From: Bacteroides reticulotermitis JCM 10512
GTDB taxonomy: Bacteria; Bacteroidota; Bacteroidia; Bacteroidales; Bacteroidaceae
Assembly: GCF_000517545.1 (NCBI RefSeq)
Contig: NZ_BAIV01000004.1
Location: 62,001-126,000, forward strand
DNA: 64,000 nucleotides
Reading direction: 5' to 3'
This document shows, piece by piece, positions 31,135 to 39,589 of this stretch. The position numbers and the translations under genes were made by a program. Each line of letters opens with the position of its first letter. The stretch's first letter is position 1. The notes under the pieces are model-generated. The model did no database searches and had not been told where the DNA came from. It saw nothing but the letters and a program-made list of their open reading frames with translations.

Positions 31135-32931
31135 ATGAGGTTAAAGTTAACACAAACACACAAAAACTTAGGGTTGTTTATTGGTTTCCTTTTTTTTAAA
31201 TTCATCTTATTTGATTTAGACTGGTGCCTGCATACAACTTTTTCGTCTTTTTCTTTTCCACAGACCTATCTGACGAAGTTCCTGCTCGCTTCTTTATTAG
31301 CAGTACCTTTTTTGTATATACGTTCTAGATGGTATCCGGTAGTAGTCGGTACGCTAGTTGATATTTTGTTAATAGTTAATTTGATGTATTTCAGAACCTA
31401 CTATACATCAATTCCATTTGATAGCTATTTCTTAGCCGGTAACCTGGCCGATTTTACTGCCAGCGTCTTCGACTCACTTCAATGGACAGATTTGGGATTT
31501 CCGATGTTGACAGTCTTGTATCTATTTCTTATTCGGAAGCAGAATCTATCCGTTTTATTTAAAGAGAAGGCTAGACAATGCTTACAGTTCTTAATCTGGT
31601 GTATTTGTATACCGGCATTGTCGTTAGGAGGCATTTTTATTTATCACGGAGGTTACAAAAAAGCTTATGAGTCATTGTTGGTTCATTATCAGACTTGTGG
31701 TACTCCTATCTATACGATTATGGGATCTCTTTATTATGAATGTATACAAGATAAAATAGAGTATACACCTCAGGTAAAGCAAGAAATAGAAGATTGGTTA
31801 AGTAAGCAACCTAAAAGACAACCTCTTCCATTCCAAATAGAAGCTCGTGACAATTGTATCATTATTTTAGCAGAGTCTTTTGAAAGTTGGGTGCTCGAAA
31901 AGAGCGCTGAAGGTCAAGAAATCACTCCTAATTTAAACAGATTATTGAAAGAAGAGAGCGTTTTGTATGCTCCTTATGTGCAAACACAGGTAAAAGGTAG
32001 CCGGTCAATCGATGGACAGTTGTTGTTGCATACAGGGCTCTTGCCTATTAATTATGGCGCTTTTAGTGCTCGTTTTCCTCATCATACTTATTATAGCATT
32101 GATAAGGCATTTAAAGAAAAACATGCGGGCGGTGGTACCTGCTGCCTGACAGTGGATAAGAAAGTAGTATGGAATGTTGCGATAGTAGCTCAGGATTTTG
32201 GCTACGATAAGCTTCTTGATAAGCCATATTTTGTGTTAGATGAGAAGACCGGCCCATGTCATCGTCTCGGAGATGTTTCTTTCCTCAGACAATGTGGTGA
32301 GAAGCTGGCTACGGAAGAATTATTCCCCGCTAATGGACACACATTGGCTCAATGCGTCACTTATTCCGGGCATTCTCCATTTACGATTCCGGATGAGAGT
32401 AAACGCATTCATTTCTCCGATAAGCTGCCTGCCCGGTTGAGGGATTACATGGTTGTAGCCAACTATACGGATCATGCTATCGGGAAGTTTATCTCGTTCT
32501 TGCGCTCACAAAAGAAATTTGAAAATACAATGATTGTGATAACAGGTGATCATGAGGGTTTTGGCTTGACAAGAAAAGCCGTTTATGAACATCCTTTAGG
32601 AAAAGATATAATATCGTCAGGGTGTTTTACTCCTTTCATGGTCATAAACTCCCCTGTACACCTTCGTTATGAAAAAGTAATGGGTCAAGTAGACATGTAC
32701 CCTACTTTGTTAGATCTGCTTGGAATTGATGATTACCCATGGAGGGGTGTGGGGCAAAGTATTCTTTCACCCGATAAGAAAGCCTTTGCGATAACTGCTC
32801 AAATGGAAATTGTCGGTGATACGGTTGGTGTCTCTCCGGTTGAGATTCAACATGCCAAAGACGCGTGGAAAATCTCAGATTTAATCATTAGTTGTGATTA
32901 TTTTTCTAAAGAACAAATCACTAATTTTTAG
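31135..32931 (+). CDS. LTA-synthase/sulfatase-fold membrane transferase
   Basis: This protein of about 598 residues has four to five N-terminal transmembrane helices (residues about 10 to 180) and a periplasmic alkaline-phosphatase-fold domain from about residue 240. Metal-site motifs are AESFESW near residue 250 and TGDHEGFG near 470. A candidate nucleophile is the Ser in KGSRSIDGQ near residue 290. Family members (LtaS, OpgB, EptA) move phosphoglycerol or phosphoethanolamine from phospholipid to glycans. The ATG at 31135 was chosen because the earlier ATG at 31084 adds a poor leader. Context in an LPS locus suggests it decorates core or O-glycan with a phospho-substituent. Confidence 0.85.
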   Translation: MRLKLTQTHKNLGLFIGFLFFKFILFDLDWCLHTTFSSFSFPQTYLTKFLLASLLAVPFLYIRSRWYPVVVGTLVDILLIVNLMYFRTYYTSIPFDSYFLAGNLADFTASVFDSLQWTDLGFPMLTVLYLFLIRKQNLSVLFKEKARQCLQFLIWCICIPALSLGGIFIYHGGYKKAYESLLVHYQTCGTPIYTIMGSLYYECIQDKIEYTPQVKQEIEDWLSKQPKRQPLPFQIEARDNCIIILAESFESWVLEKSAEGQEITPNLNRLLKEESVLYAPYVQTQVKGSRSIDGQLLLHTGLLPINYGAFSARFPHHTYYSIDKAFKEKHAGGGTCCLTVDKKVVWNVAIVAQDFGYDKLLDKPYFVLDEKTGPCHRLGDVSFLRQCGEKLATEELFPANGHTLAQCVTYSGHSPFTIPDESKRIHFSDKLPARLRDYMVVANYTDHAIGKFISFLRSQKKFENTMIVITGDHEGFGLTRKAVYEHPLGKDIISSGCFTPFMVINSPVHLRYEKVMGQVDMYPTLLDLLGIDDYPWRGVGQSILSPDKKAFAITAQMEIVGDTVGVSPVEIQHAKDAWKISDLIISCDYFSKEQITNF

Positions 32932-32983
32932 TGAAATAGATAAAAAGATAAATTGTTTACACTTATAGCTAAAAGAAATGTGT

Positions 32984-32991
32984 TACATTTG
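32984..32991 (+). promoter_or_regulatory. -7 promoter box before the LPS kinase gene
   Basis: TACATTTG matches TAnnTTTG and lies 81 bases upstream of the kinase ATG, in the only sizeable gap (141 bases) of this part of the locus. No well-placed -33 box is seen. It may drive kinase to GT2 (33073-37280). Confidence 0.5.
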
Positions 32992-33072
32992 TATAATTTA
33001 TCTCTTTTTGATTGAAAATGGATATTGTTTTTTCCATTGGAAAAACACAGGGTGAAAATATAAAGGTGAAGT

Positions 33073-33816
33073 ATGAAGATAGTAGTAAATTCCGCATATG
33101 AACATTTGCGTGATTTTATAGAAAAGATTCCGACGACTTTTGAAAAGGAAGGCCGAATTATTTATTCGGGGCGGAATCTTATCAAAGTATTGAATGTGGG
33201 CGGGGTGGAAATTAACGTAAAACGTTATGGAATACCGGCTTACGTCAATCGCATTGTTTATTCATTTTTTCGCGTTCCCAAGGGGAAACGAGCTTTTGAA
33301 TATCCGGAGCTATTACTCGAAAAAGGTTTTGAAACCCCGGCTCCCATTGCATACATTGAAGAACGACGTTGCGGATTGATAAACTATTCTTATTTTGTAA
33401 GTATGCAGTGTCCCTATCCCCGAAACTTTTATGAGTTTGGTAATGCCGATGCGGAACAATATAGAGATGTAATTGTTGCTTTTGCACGCTATACTGCAGA
33501 TTTACACCAGGCGGGTATCATGCACCGCGACTATTCTCCCGGCAATATTCTTTTTGATCAGGTAGACGGTGAATACCACTTTATGTTGGTAGACATTAAT
33601 CGAATGACATTTGGAAGAATCAGTATAGATATGGGTTGTGCGAATTTTGCTCGTTTATGGGGGCAGAAAGCATTCTTCGAAATACTTGCCAAGGAGTATG
33701 CACAAGCACGGCAAGCTGATGAAAAGTATTGTATCGAACGCGTGTTGGCATGCCGAAAGAAGTTCTGGACTTATTTTTCGAAGAAGCACATAGTGAAATA
33801 TAAATTAGAACTGTGA
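33073..33816 (+). CDS. Lipopolysaccharide core kinase (WaaP/KdkA-like)
   Basis: This 247-residue protein has a protein-kinase-like fold of the Kdo/WaaP group. The N-lobe carries the ATP Lys in INVKRYG near residue 39. The catalytic loop HRDYSPGNILF is near residue 153 and the metal Asp is in VDINRM near residue 172. Such enzymes phosphorylate Kdo or heptose in the inner core on the cytosolic face. A truncated second copy lies 2.2 kb upstream. The gene is followed at four bases by the TagF-like gene, which suggests that the phosphate and the phospho-substituent are made together. Confidence 0.87.
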   Translation: MKIVVNSAYEHLRDFIEKIPTTFEKEGRIIYSGRNLIKVLNVGGVEINVKRYGIPAYVNRIVYSFFRVPKGKRAFEYPELLLEKGFETPAPIAYIEERRCGLINYSYFVSMQCPYPRNFYEFGNADAEQYRDVIVAFARYTADLHQAGIMHRDYSPGNILFDQVDGEYHFMLVDINRMTFGRISIDMGCANFARLWGQKAFFEILAKEYAQARQADEKYCIERVLACRKKFWTYFSKKHIVKYKLEL

Positions 33817-33820
33817 AACT

Positions 33821-34879
33821 ATGCGCATAGTCTTATTTTGTGAGAATAAATATGCTATTGATATATTATATCCTATTTATCAAGAAGCTATAAAATCAGC
33901 AGAGAATCAATTGTTGTGGTATGTGCATCTTTTGAAGATTCCCGATTTCCCATTGCAAGGGAAAGTCGATTATACGCATGACATGCAACAGGTTTATGAC
34001 TTTTCTCCGGAAGCAATATTCGTTCCGGGCAACATTGTTCCCTATTATTTGCCGGGAGTGAAAATACAGGTTTTTCATGGATATGCTGCTGAGAAAAAAG
34101 ATCATTGGATCATTCGACGCTATTTTGATACCTACTTTACCCAAGGTCCTTATTTTACAAAGAAATTTAAAGAACTTTCTGCTAAATATGGCGATTTTGA
34201 AGTCGTTGAGACAGGTTGGCCCAAGCAAGACTGGATAAAAGCCCACATGGCTGATTTTGACCAAGAACGTGAAGAACTCTTGAAAATGCATGGGAAAAAG
34301 CAGATAGTCTTGTATGCCCCCACATTTTCACCATCTTTAACGTCTGTTTGCGCATTAAAGTCAGCTCTTTTGCATTTAGTAAAAATGGAGGATATCGTTT
34401 TGCTGTTAAAGTTCCATCCACTGATGCGTAAAGAGTGGGTGGATGAGTATAAACTCTTTGCAGAACAGAATGAACATATCGTGTGGGTGGATGGGTTTAA
34501 TGTTACTAAATATCAGTTGATGTCTGACTTGATGATAAGCGATACATCATCTACCGTATATGAGTTCTTACTCTTAGGACGTCCGGTTATAACTTACCGC
34601 ACAATTGCGAAAGATATATATTGGACAAATATAACTGATGCAACTCAATTACCGAATGCTTTTGAAAATGCTTTGTATAATGAAGAAGATATAGTTAGGC
34701 GGCGTTGGATCGTAGACAACTATGACCCCCATCTGGATGGCATGGTATGTAAACGGATGCTGGATGCGGCTGCTGACTATATTCGTCGGCATGGTGTGCC
34801 AAAGGAGCGTAAGCTTAATTTATGGCGGAGATACACAAGTATAAAGACATTTGGAAAGATAAAGAGAAGAGGTGAGTGA
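33821..34879 (+). CDS. CDP-glycerol glycerophosphotransferase family protein (TagB/TagF-like)
   Basis: This 352-residue GT-B-like enzyme belongs to the family that transfers polyol-phosphate from CDP-alcohol to a glycan or lipid acceptor. The conserved His residues are in VFHGYAAEKKD near residue 84 and LKFHPLM near residue 197, and SDTSSTVYEFLLLGRP is near residue 241. It is shorter than TagF because it lacks the N-terminal extension. In a Gram-negative LPS locus it should add a phospho-alcohol to the core or O-chain. The neighbouring aminotransferase and cytidylyltransferase suggest the donor is an amino-alcohol rather than glycerol, which is inference. Confidence 0.87.
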   Translation: MRIVLFCENKYAIDILYPIYQEAIKSAENQLLWYVHLLKIPDFPLQGKVDYTHDMQQVYDFSPEAIFVPGNIVPYYLPGVKIQVFHGYAAEKKDHWIIRRYFDTYFTQGPYFTKKFKELSAKYGDFEVVETGWPKQDWIKAHMADFDQEREELLKMHGKKQIVLYAPTFSPSLTSVCALKSALLHLVKMEDIVLLLKFHPLMRKEWVDEYKLFAEQNEHIVWVDGFNVTKYQLMSDLMISDTSSTVYEFLLLGRPVITYRTIAKDIYWTNITDATQLPNAFENALYNEEDIVRRRWIVDNYDPHLDGMVCKRMLDAAADYIRRHGVPKERKLNLWRRYTSIKTFGKIKRRGE

Positions 34880-34914
34880 CAACAATAAAAATAAATTTTT
34901 GATTGAGTAAAAAT

Positions 34915-35952
34915 ATGAAATCATATGTTTTTCCAGGAAATATAGAAGACTCGATCCTCCAGATTGGTGGTAAGCCTTTTCCTTATATGCGTACGGAACA
35001 GTTTTCGGAGTTGGTTAAAGACTCTGAGAAAATGCTACGAAGTTTAATAAACTGTCCAAATGGACGTGTCATTTCTTATACAGCTTCCGGAACCGGAGCT
35101 ATGGATGCGGTTGTTACGAACTATGTAACATTGTTCAGTAAAGCTTTTATTATTGCCGGAGGCTCATTTGGCTACCGTTGGAAAAGTCTTTGCGACTATT
35201 ACCAATGTTCGAGTGAGGTTTTTGAAGTTCCTTTTGCACGCGATATCAACTATGTAGAACTGGAAGATGCCATAGCCTCTTCACGTCCCGGTGTTCTACT
35301 GTGTCAGCATAATGAAACGTCTACGGGGCAACTTTATAACTTAGAAAAAATAGCTGCAATTTGCAAGAAATACAATGTCTCCCTAGTGGTAGACGTGATT
35401 AGCTCTTTCTTGTCAGATGAATTAGATATGGATGCTTTAGGGATCGATATTTGTATCACAAGTAGCCAGAAGGGACTGAATATTGCCCCGGGGTTATCAT
35501 TTATCTTTCTCTCGTCGAAAGCACTTCAGCTTGACTTTGCACCTAAATCCTATTATTTTGATTTTGCTGAGAACCTGAAAAATCTGGAACGTGGGCAGAC
35601 ACCATATAGTCCGGCTACAACTCTTTTCATGCAGTTGCATGCCCGGTTGCAAAAAGATGTGGTTCTTGGTGTGGAAGCAATAATAGCTTCTGTCCGCGAA
35701 AAGGCACTTTATTTCCGTGAATTATGTAAGAAGAACGGATGGGAGGTTCCTGCAGAAACCCCTTCAAATAGTATCACCGGCTTTTTTGTTCGAAGAAATA
35801 GTGATATTCTTTTTAAAGAACTGATAAAGCAAGATATATTTATTATGCCTGGGGGTACACCCGGCTACTTCCGGGTATCCCATTTAGGAATTCAAAGTAA
35901 AGAAGATCTGGATAATTTGGCCGAGCGCATAAAGGAAATTGAAAACCGTTAA
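34915..35952 (+). CDS. Class V aminotransferase
   Basis: This PLP enzyme of about 345 residues resembles the alanine-glyoxylate and 2-aminoethylphosphonate transaminases. The PLP Lys is in SSQKGLN near residue 187, with VDVISSFLSDELD before it. GTGAMDAV near residue 65 should bind the PLP phosphate. The ATG at 34915 was chosen over an in-frame TTG at 34903. It sits between a CDP-alcohol transferase and a cytidylyltransferase, so it likely aminates the carbon unit later activated by CTP. No PEP mutase or phosphonate gene is in the window, so aminoethylphosphonate is not directly supported. Confidence 0.85.
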   Translation: MKSYVFPGNIEDSILQIGGKPFPYMRTEQFSELVKDSEKMLRSLINCPNGRVISYTASGTGAMDAVVTNYVTLFSKAFIIAGGSFGYRWKSLCDYYQCSSEVFEVPFARDINYVELEDAIASSRPGVLLCQHNETSTGQLYNLEKIAAICKKYNVSLVVDVISSFLSDELDMDALGIDICITSSQKGLNIAPGLSFIFLSSKALQLDFAPKSYYFDFAENLKNLERGQTPYSPATTLFMQLHARLQKDVVLGVEAIIASVREKALYFRELCKKNGWEVPAETPSNSITGFFVRRNSDILFKELIKQDIFIMPGGTPGYFRVSHLGIQSKEDLDNLAERIKEIENR

Positions 35953-35966
35953 ATCTATACTAAGTT

Positions 35967-36461
35967 ATGAAAGAGAAGAAGATCAGAGTATTTACATCAG
36001 GCAGTTTCGATTTGTTTCATATTGGACATCTCAATATCCTGGAAAAATCGGCTGCATTAGGTGATGAGTTGATTGTTGGTGTAAGTACGGATGAATTAAT
36101 TCAACACTATAAGGGAATGCCACCTGTTATACCTTTTGAACAACGCATCCGAATTGTCTCATCAATTAAATGTGTAACTAAAGTGGTGAAGCAAGTAAAG
36201 TTAACGGAGATAGCTCAGTTACAATCCGAAGATATTGACATCGTAACGATAGGAGACGATTGGGAGAATAAATACCTAGAAGGGTTGGAATGGATGAAGC
36301 AACAACCAGAAAAAGAAGTAATTTACTTTCCGTATACCCCGGGGGTCAGTACAACTGGCATAAAGAAACATATTATAGAGAGCACAAATGAGATTATTGC
36401 TGCTGCGTTGCAACGCGAGGCTGAGTTGGATTATAACTGGCCGGAAGACGAGAAAAAATAA
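35967..36461 (+). CDS. Cytidylyltransferase (TagD/ECT-like)
   Basis: This 164-residue nucleotidyltransferase starts with the motif GSFDLFHIGHLNIL (residues 11-24), where HIGH contacts the nucleotide. A TGIK segment near residue 130 replaces the usual STTxI/RTxGISTT signature, reading GVSTTGIKKHI. TagD makes CDP-glycerol from glycerol 3-phosphate; ECT makes CDP-ethanolamine. The acceptor phosphate here cannot be read from sequence. The gene lies 14 bases after the aminotransferase and supplies the donor for the TagF-like enzyme two genes upstream. Confidence 0.87.
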   Translation: MKEKKIRVFTSGSFDLFHIGHLNILEKSAALGDELIVGVSTDELIQHYKGMPPVIPFEQRIRIVSSIKCVTKVVKQVKLTEIAQLQSEDIDIVTIGDDWENKYLEGLEWMKQQPEKEVIYFPYTPGVSTTGIKKHIIESTNEIIAAALQREAELDYNWPEDEKK

Positions 36462-36485
36462 CTGAGGTAGAAGTAAAATCTTTGT

Positions 36486-37280
36486 ATGATGAAAATTTCT
36501 TTATTGATATCCACCTATAACTGGGAGAGGGCATTGGAGCTTTGTTTGTACAGCGTATTTGCACAAACAGTAAAGCCTGATGAAATCTTGATTGCCGATG
36601 ATGGCTCGCGTGACGAGACGCGCCAACTCATTGAGCGTCTGCGAAAAAAGGCGGATATACCCATTATACATGTGTGGCATGAGGATGATGGCTTTAGAAA
36701 AACGGTTATTTTAAATAAGACACTTCTTAAAGCTTCCCATCCTTATATTATCCAAATAGACGGTGACGTAGTTTTGGATAGAAACTTTATTGCCGACCAC
36801 TTGGATTTGGCAGCGAAGGGATATTTGGTATGTGGCAGCCGTGTTCTATTGGGACGGCATTCTACCACTCGTGTCTTGCGAGGATGGGAAACCTATCCTC
36901 GTTTTTTTAAACATAGTTTAGGCTTTATGCTCAATGCTTTTCGTTCCCGAATTCTTCGCAAGTATTTGGCCGAACGCTATGCTAAGAACAGCATGTGGCG
37001 AGTTCGCGGTTGCAATATGGCCTATTGGCTTGACGATTTCTTGCGAGTAAACGGCTATAATGAGTCGTTAGAGATGTGGGGACAGGAGGATGTGGAACTT
37101 GCTTATCGTTTGGTACACTCAGGAGTGAAGAAGAAACAATTAAAAATGGGTGGAGTGGAGTTTCATCTGTACCACACACTTGCTTCGCGTGCCAATTTGC
37201 ACTATCACGAAGAGGTGTTACATCAAGTTATTCGAGATAAAATAGCTTGGTGCGAGAATGGGATAGTAAAAACAAAATAA
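36486..37280 (+). CDS. Glycosyltransferase family 2
   Basis: This 264-residue GT-A enzyme has the GT2 start LLISTYNWERALELCLYSV and nucleotide-binding DDGSRDET at residues 38-45. The metal site is IDGDVVLD near residue 95 and the C-terminal acceptor segment is RGCNMAYW then GYNESLEMWGQEDVELAYRL. The C-terminal half resembles the galactosyltransferase-type (GT7-like) lid seen in bacterial chondroitin synthases. It is the last gene of the CDP-alcohol operon. The gene at 37321-38139 on the other strand is a close paralogue. Confidence 0.88.
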   Translation: MMKISLLISTYNWERALELCLYSVFAQTVKPDEILIADDGSRDETRQLIERLRKKADIPIIHVWHEDDGFRKTVILNKTLLKASHPYIIQIDGDVVLDRNFIADHLDLAAKGYLVCGSRVLLGRHSTTRVLRGWETYPRFFKHSLGFMLNAFRSRILRKYLAERYAKNSMWRVRGCNMAYWLDDFLRVNGYNESLEMWGQEDVELAYRLVHSGVKKKQLKMGGVEFHLYHTLASRANLHYHEEVLHQVIRDKIAWCENGIVKTK

Positions 37281-37320
37281 AGTGTTTTTTGTGACCCTAT
37301 TGCATAGGCTAAAACGTAGT

Positions 37321-38139
37321 TTATGCAATAGGGTTATCAATGTGTTGACTTATTCCTTTAGCGCACCGTATGGCCCTCGTGTTAACAGATTGCCTTAAAA
37401 TTAGATCGTTTTTGTTGAGATTGGTTCTAGGTCGTAATGAATGATGAAGATGATATACAATTCCTGCGAATTTAATAATTCTCTTTTCAATCCCTGCGTT
37501 AATGAGTCTGCTTGCCAATTCATTGTCTTCACGTCCCCAGCCGGTCATCTCCTCGTTGTATCCATTAACTTTTAATAGGTCTTCTCTCCAGAAAGCCATA
37601 TTGCATCCTCTTACATATAGGATGTCGTTGCGACGGTACTTTTCTTGTAGAAAACTCAAAAAAGGGAGATGTATTCCGTTTAGCCTATTATGGATACCTT
37701 TAGAGTAAAGTGAAAGGTTGAAGTCTTGTGTTTTCAGAAGCTTATTGGTCATCTCTTTTTCTACTGTTACTCGGCTCCCACTGACAAAACTTCCTATTCG
37801 TGCAAAACGAATGTGGTCTTTAATGAAGTCTTTGTGAAGGATCACATCCCCGTCTATCTGGAGTATATACTCTTTACTGCTTTTTGCTATTGCTTTATTG
37901 CGAATCTGTGTAAGTCTAAATCCATTATCCTCTTGCCATACATGAATAATTGGAACGCTAGACTGTTGTTGGCTTATGTTGTTGATTAGTTCAGCTGTAT
38001 CTGATCTTGAGCCATCGTCTGCAATAATTATTTCGTCAGGAAGAATCGATTGGCTTAGGACACTCTGTAAACACAAGTTTAGAGCTTCCGGCCAATTATA
38101 GGTTGGGATAATAACTGATACACTAATGTCTTTCTTCAT
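37321..38139 (-). CDS. Glycosyltransferase family 2, paralogue of the gene at 36486
   Basis: This 272-residue GT-A protein aligns along its length with the upstream GT2: TYNWPEALNLCLQSV, DDGSRSDT, IDGDVILHKDF, RGCNMAFW and GYNEEMTGWGREDNELASRL. The pair converges, with 40 bases between the stops, so the second copy is likely an inverted duplication followed by divergence or a separate gain. It is distinctly AT-richer than its partner. It has its own promoter and is transcribed alone. Confidence 0.88.
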   Translation of the reverse strand: MKKDISVSVIIPTYNWPEALNLCLQSVLSQSILPDEIIIADDGSRSDTAELINNISQQQSSVPIIHVWQEDNGFRLTQIRNKAIAKSSKEYILQIDGDVILHKDFIKDHIRFARIGSFVSGSRVTVEKEMTNKLLKTQDFNLSLYSKGIHNRLNGIHLPFLSFLQEKYRRNDILYVRGCNMAFWREDLLKVNGYNEEMTGWGREDNELASRLINAGIEKRIIKFAGIVYHLHHSLRPRTNLNKNDLILRQSVNTRAIRCAKGISQHIDNPIA

Positions 38140-38178
38140 TTTTTTAACTATTCAGTTTTATGCATCTAAAGAACTTTA

Positions 38179-38186
38179 CAAATTTA
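38179..38186 (-). promoter_or_regulatory. -7 box for the minus-strand GT2
   Basis: The minus strand reads TAAATTTG, matching TAnnTTTG, 40 bases before the start at 38139. Confidence 0.5.
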
Positions 38187-38281
38187 CATAAAAATATCCA
38201 ATCTATGGAATTTATATTTCTTTTTAGGTCTTATAAGGTTATTTTTGGATAGATCATAGCTGACTTGTTTTCCATATTATG

Positions 38282-38289
38282 TAAATTTG
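38282..38289 (+). promoter_or_regulatory. -7 box for the GT4 operon
   Basis: TAAATTTG on the plus strand lies 44 bases before the GT4 start at 38333. The same octamer faces the other way at 38179-38186. The 193-base divergent gap holds both and otherwise shows only AT-rich sequence. Confidence 0.5.
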
Positions 38290-38332
38290 TGCTATAATCA
38301 TTTTTGAAGTAAAAAGTGGAGGGTAATACCTA

Positions 38333-39582
38333 ATGACAAAAGAAAAAATAGCTTTAGTGGTTATTAGATATGGTGAGGATATCAATGGGGGGCAGAATAC
38401 CATTGCCGAATGTTAGCAGAAAGACTTGTTGATGGCTATGATGTTGAAGTTTTGACAACGTGTGTTCGTAATTATAATACAGGAGTTAATGAGCTTCCTG
38501 CTGGCTGCGAAATATGTAATGGGGTTTTGGTCCGTCGTTTTAGTGTTGCGCCAATTGATGGGCTAAAACATAGGCAATACTCCAAGGAAGAGAAGCCTGC
38601 GCGGAAATGGAGGCGCTTTTTATTTCGCTTAGGTATCTTGAAATACTATTCTGGCATATTTCCGATATGGAGACTGAAGCGGGAAGCTGAATTAAAGTCT
38701 TTTTTAAGTTCCCCTTTTTACTCTCCTGATATGTGTAATTATGTGCGAGAAAATAAAGATCAATATAAAGTCTTTATACCTATAAATATGGCTGAATCTA
38801 CAACCTATTTTACAGCAATGGAGGTACCGAGTAAGACTCTTTTGATTCCGACAATGCACAACCAAGGTGTCTTTTTTAAGGCTATTCAAACAGATGTGAT
38901 GACAAGGGTTGCTTATATTGGTTTTAATACGAAAGCTGAGCAGGTGCTTGCTGAGAGAGTTTTTGGGAAAAAAATGGCTCCCCACGGCATTATTAGTGTT
39001 GGGATAGAGGTCTCTGAACCGGCTTCTTGGGAGACCACTCGAGAAAAATATAAGATTCCTTCGGATTATTTGCTATATATGGGGAGGATTGATCCGGGTA
39101 AGGTGGGAGATGTTTTTGACTACTTTGTCAGTTATAAAAAGAAGTATCCTCAGTCATTACTTCAGTTGGTAATGGTAGGGGGACTTAACTTTGAGCAAAT
39201 ACCCTTTTTACATAAAGATATAGTGTATACTGGTTTTGTAAGTGAGGCAGAGAAAATCTCGATATTGCAACATGCTAAAATAGTAATAAACCCTTCAAAA
39301 TTTGAGAGTCTTTCTTTAATATTGCTTGAGGCAATGAATCAAGGAAAACCAATGCTTGTAAATGGTAAATGTGCTGTCTTGAGAGAACATTGTATAAGGA
39401 GTAATAATGCAGCTTTACCTTATGTCGGGAAAAAAAAGTTTATCTCTAAACTTTACAGGTTAGATATGTCTAAAAAAACGAGAGATGAAATGGGGGAAAA
39501 GGGCAAGCAATATGTGGCTTGTAATTATGATTGGGTAATTGTAATGTCTCGATTGAAGAAATGTATAATAATGTTTGATTAA
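38333..39582 (+). CDS. Glycosyltransferase family 4, frame broken in a G run at 38387-38392
   Basis: This GT-B enzyme of about 416 residues starts at 38333 (MTKEKIALVVIRYGEDINGG). The frame is lost in a run of six G, where seven would give GGAEYHCRMLAERL, the normal GT4 acceptor-side motif. The donor half has LYMGRIDPGK near residue 250 and SKFESLSLILLEAMNQGKP near 320, the usual E(x7)E site. Cytosolic. A G run in a glycosyltransferase could in principle be phase-variable, but the many other one-base losses in the window make an error more likely. Confidence 0.85.
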
Positions 39583-39589
39583 GAATTAT

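Noticed and set aside
34903..36461. Aminoethylphosphonate pathway
   Set aside because: The aminotransferase resembles PhnW, but no PEP mutase or phosphonopyruvate decarboxylase is in the window, so phosphonate use is only one option.
38387..38392. Phase-variable poly-G tract in a glycosyltransferase
   Set aside because: The run is only six G and at least eighteen other small indels occur in the window, including essential genes, so an assembly error explains it better.
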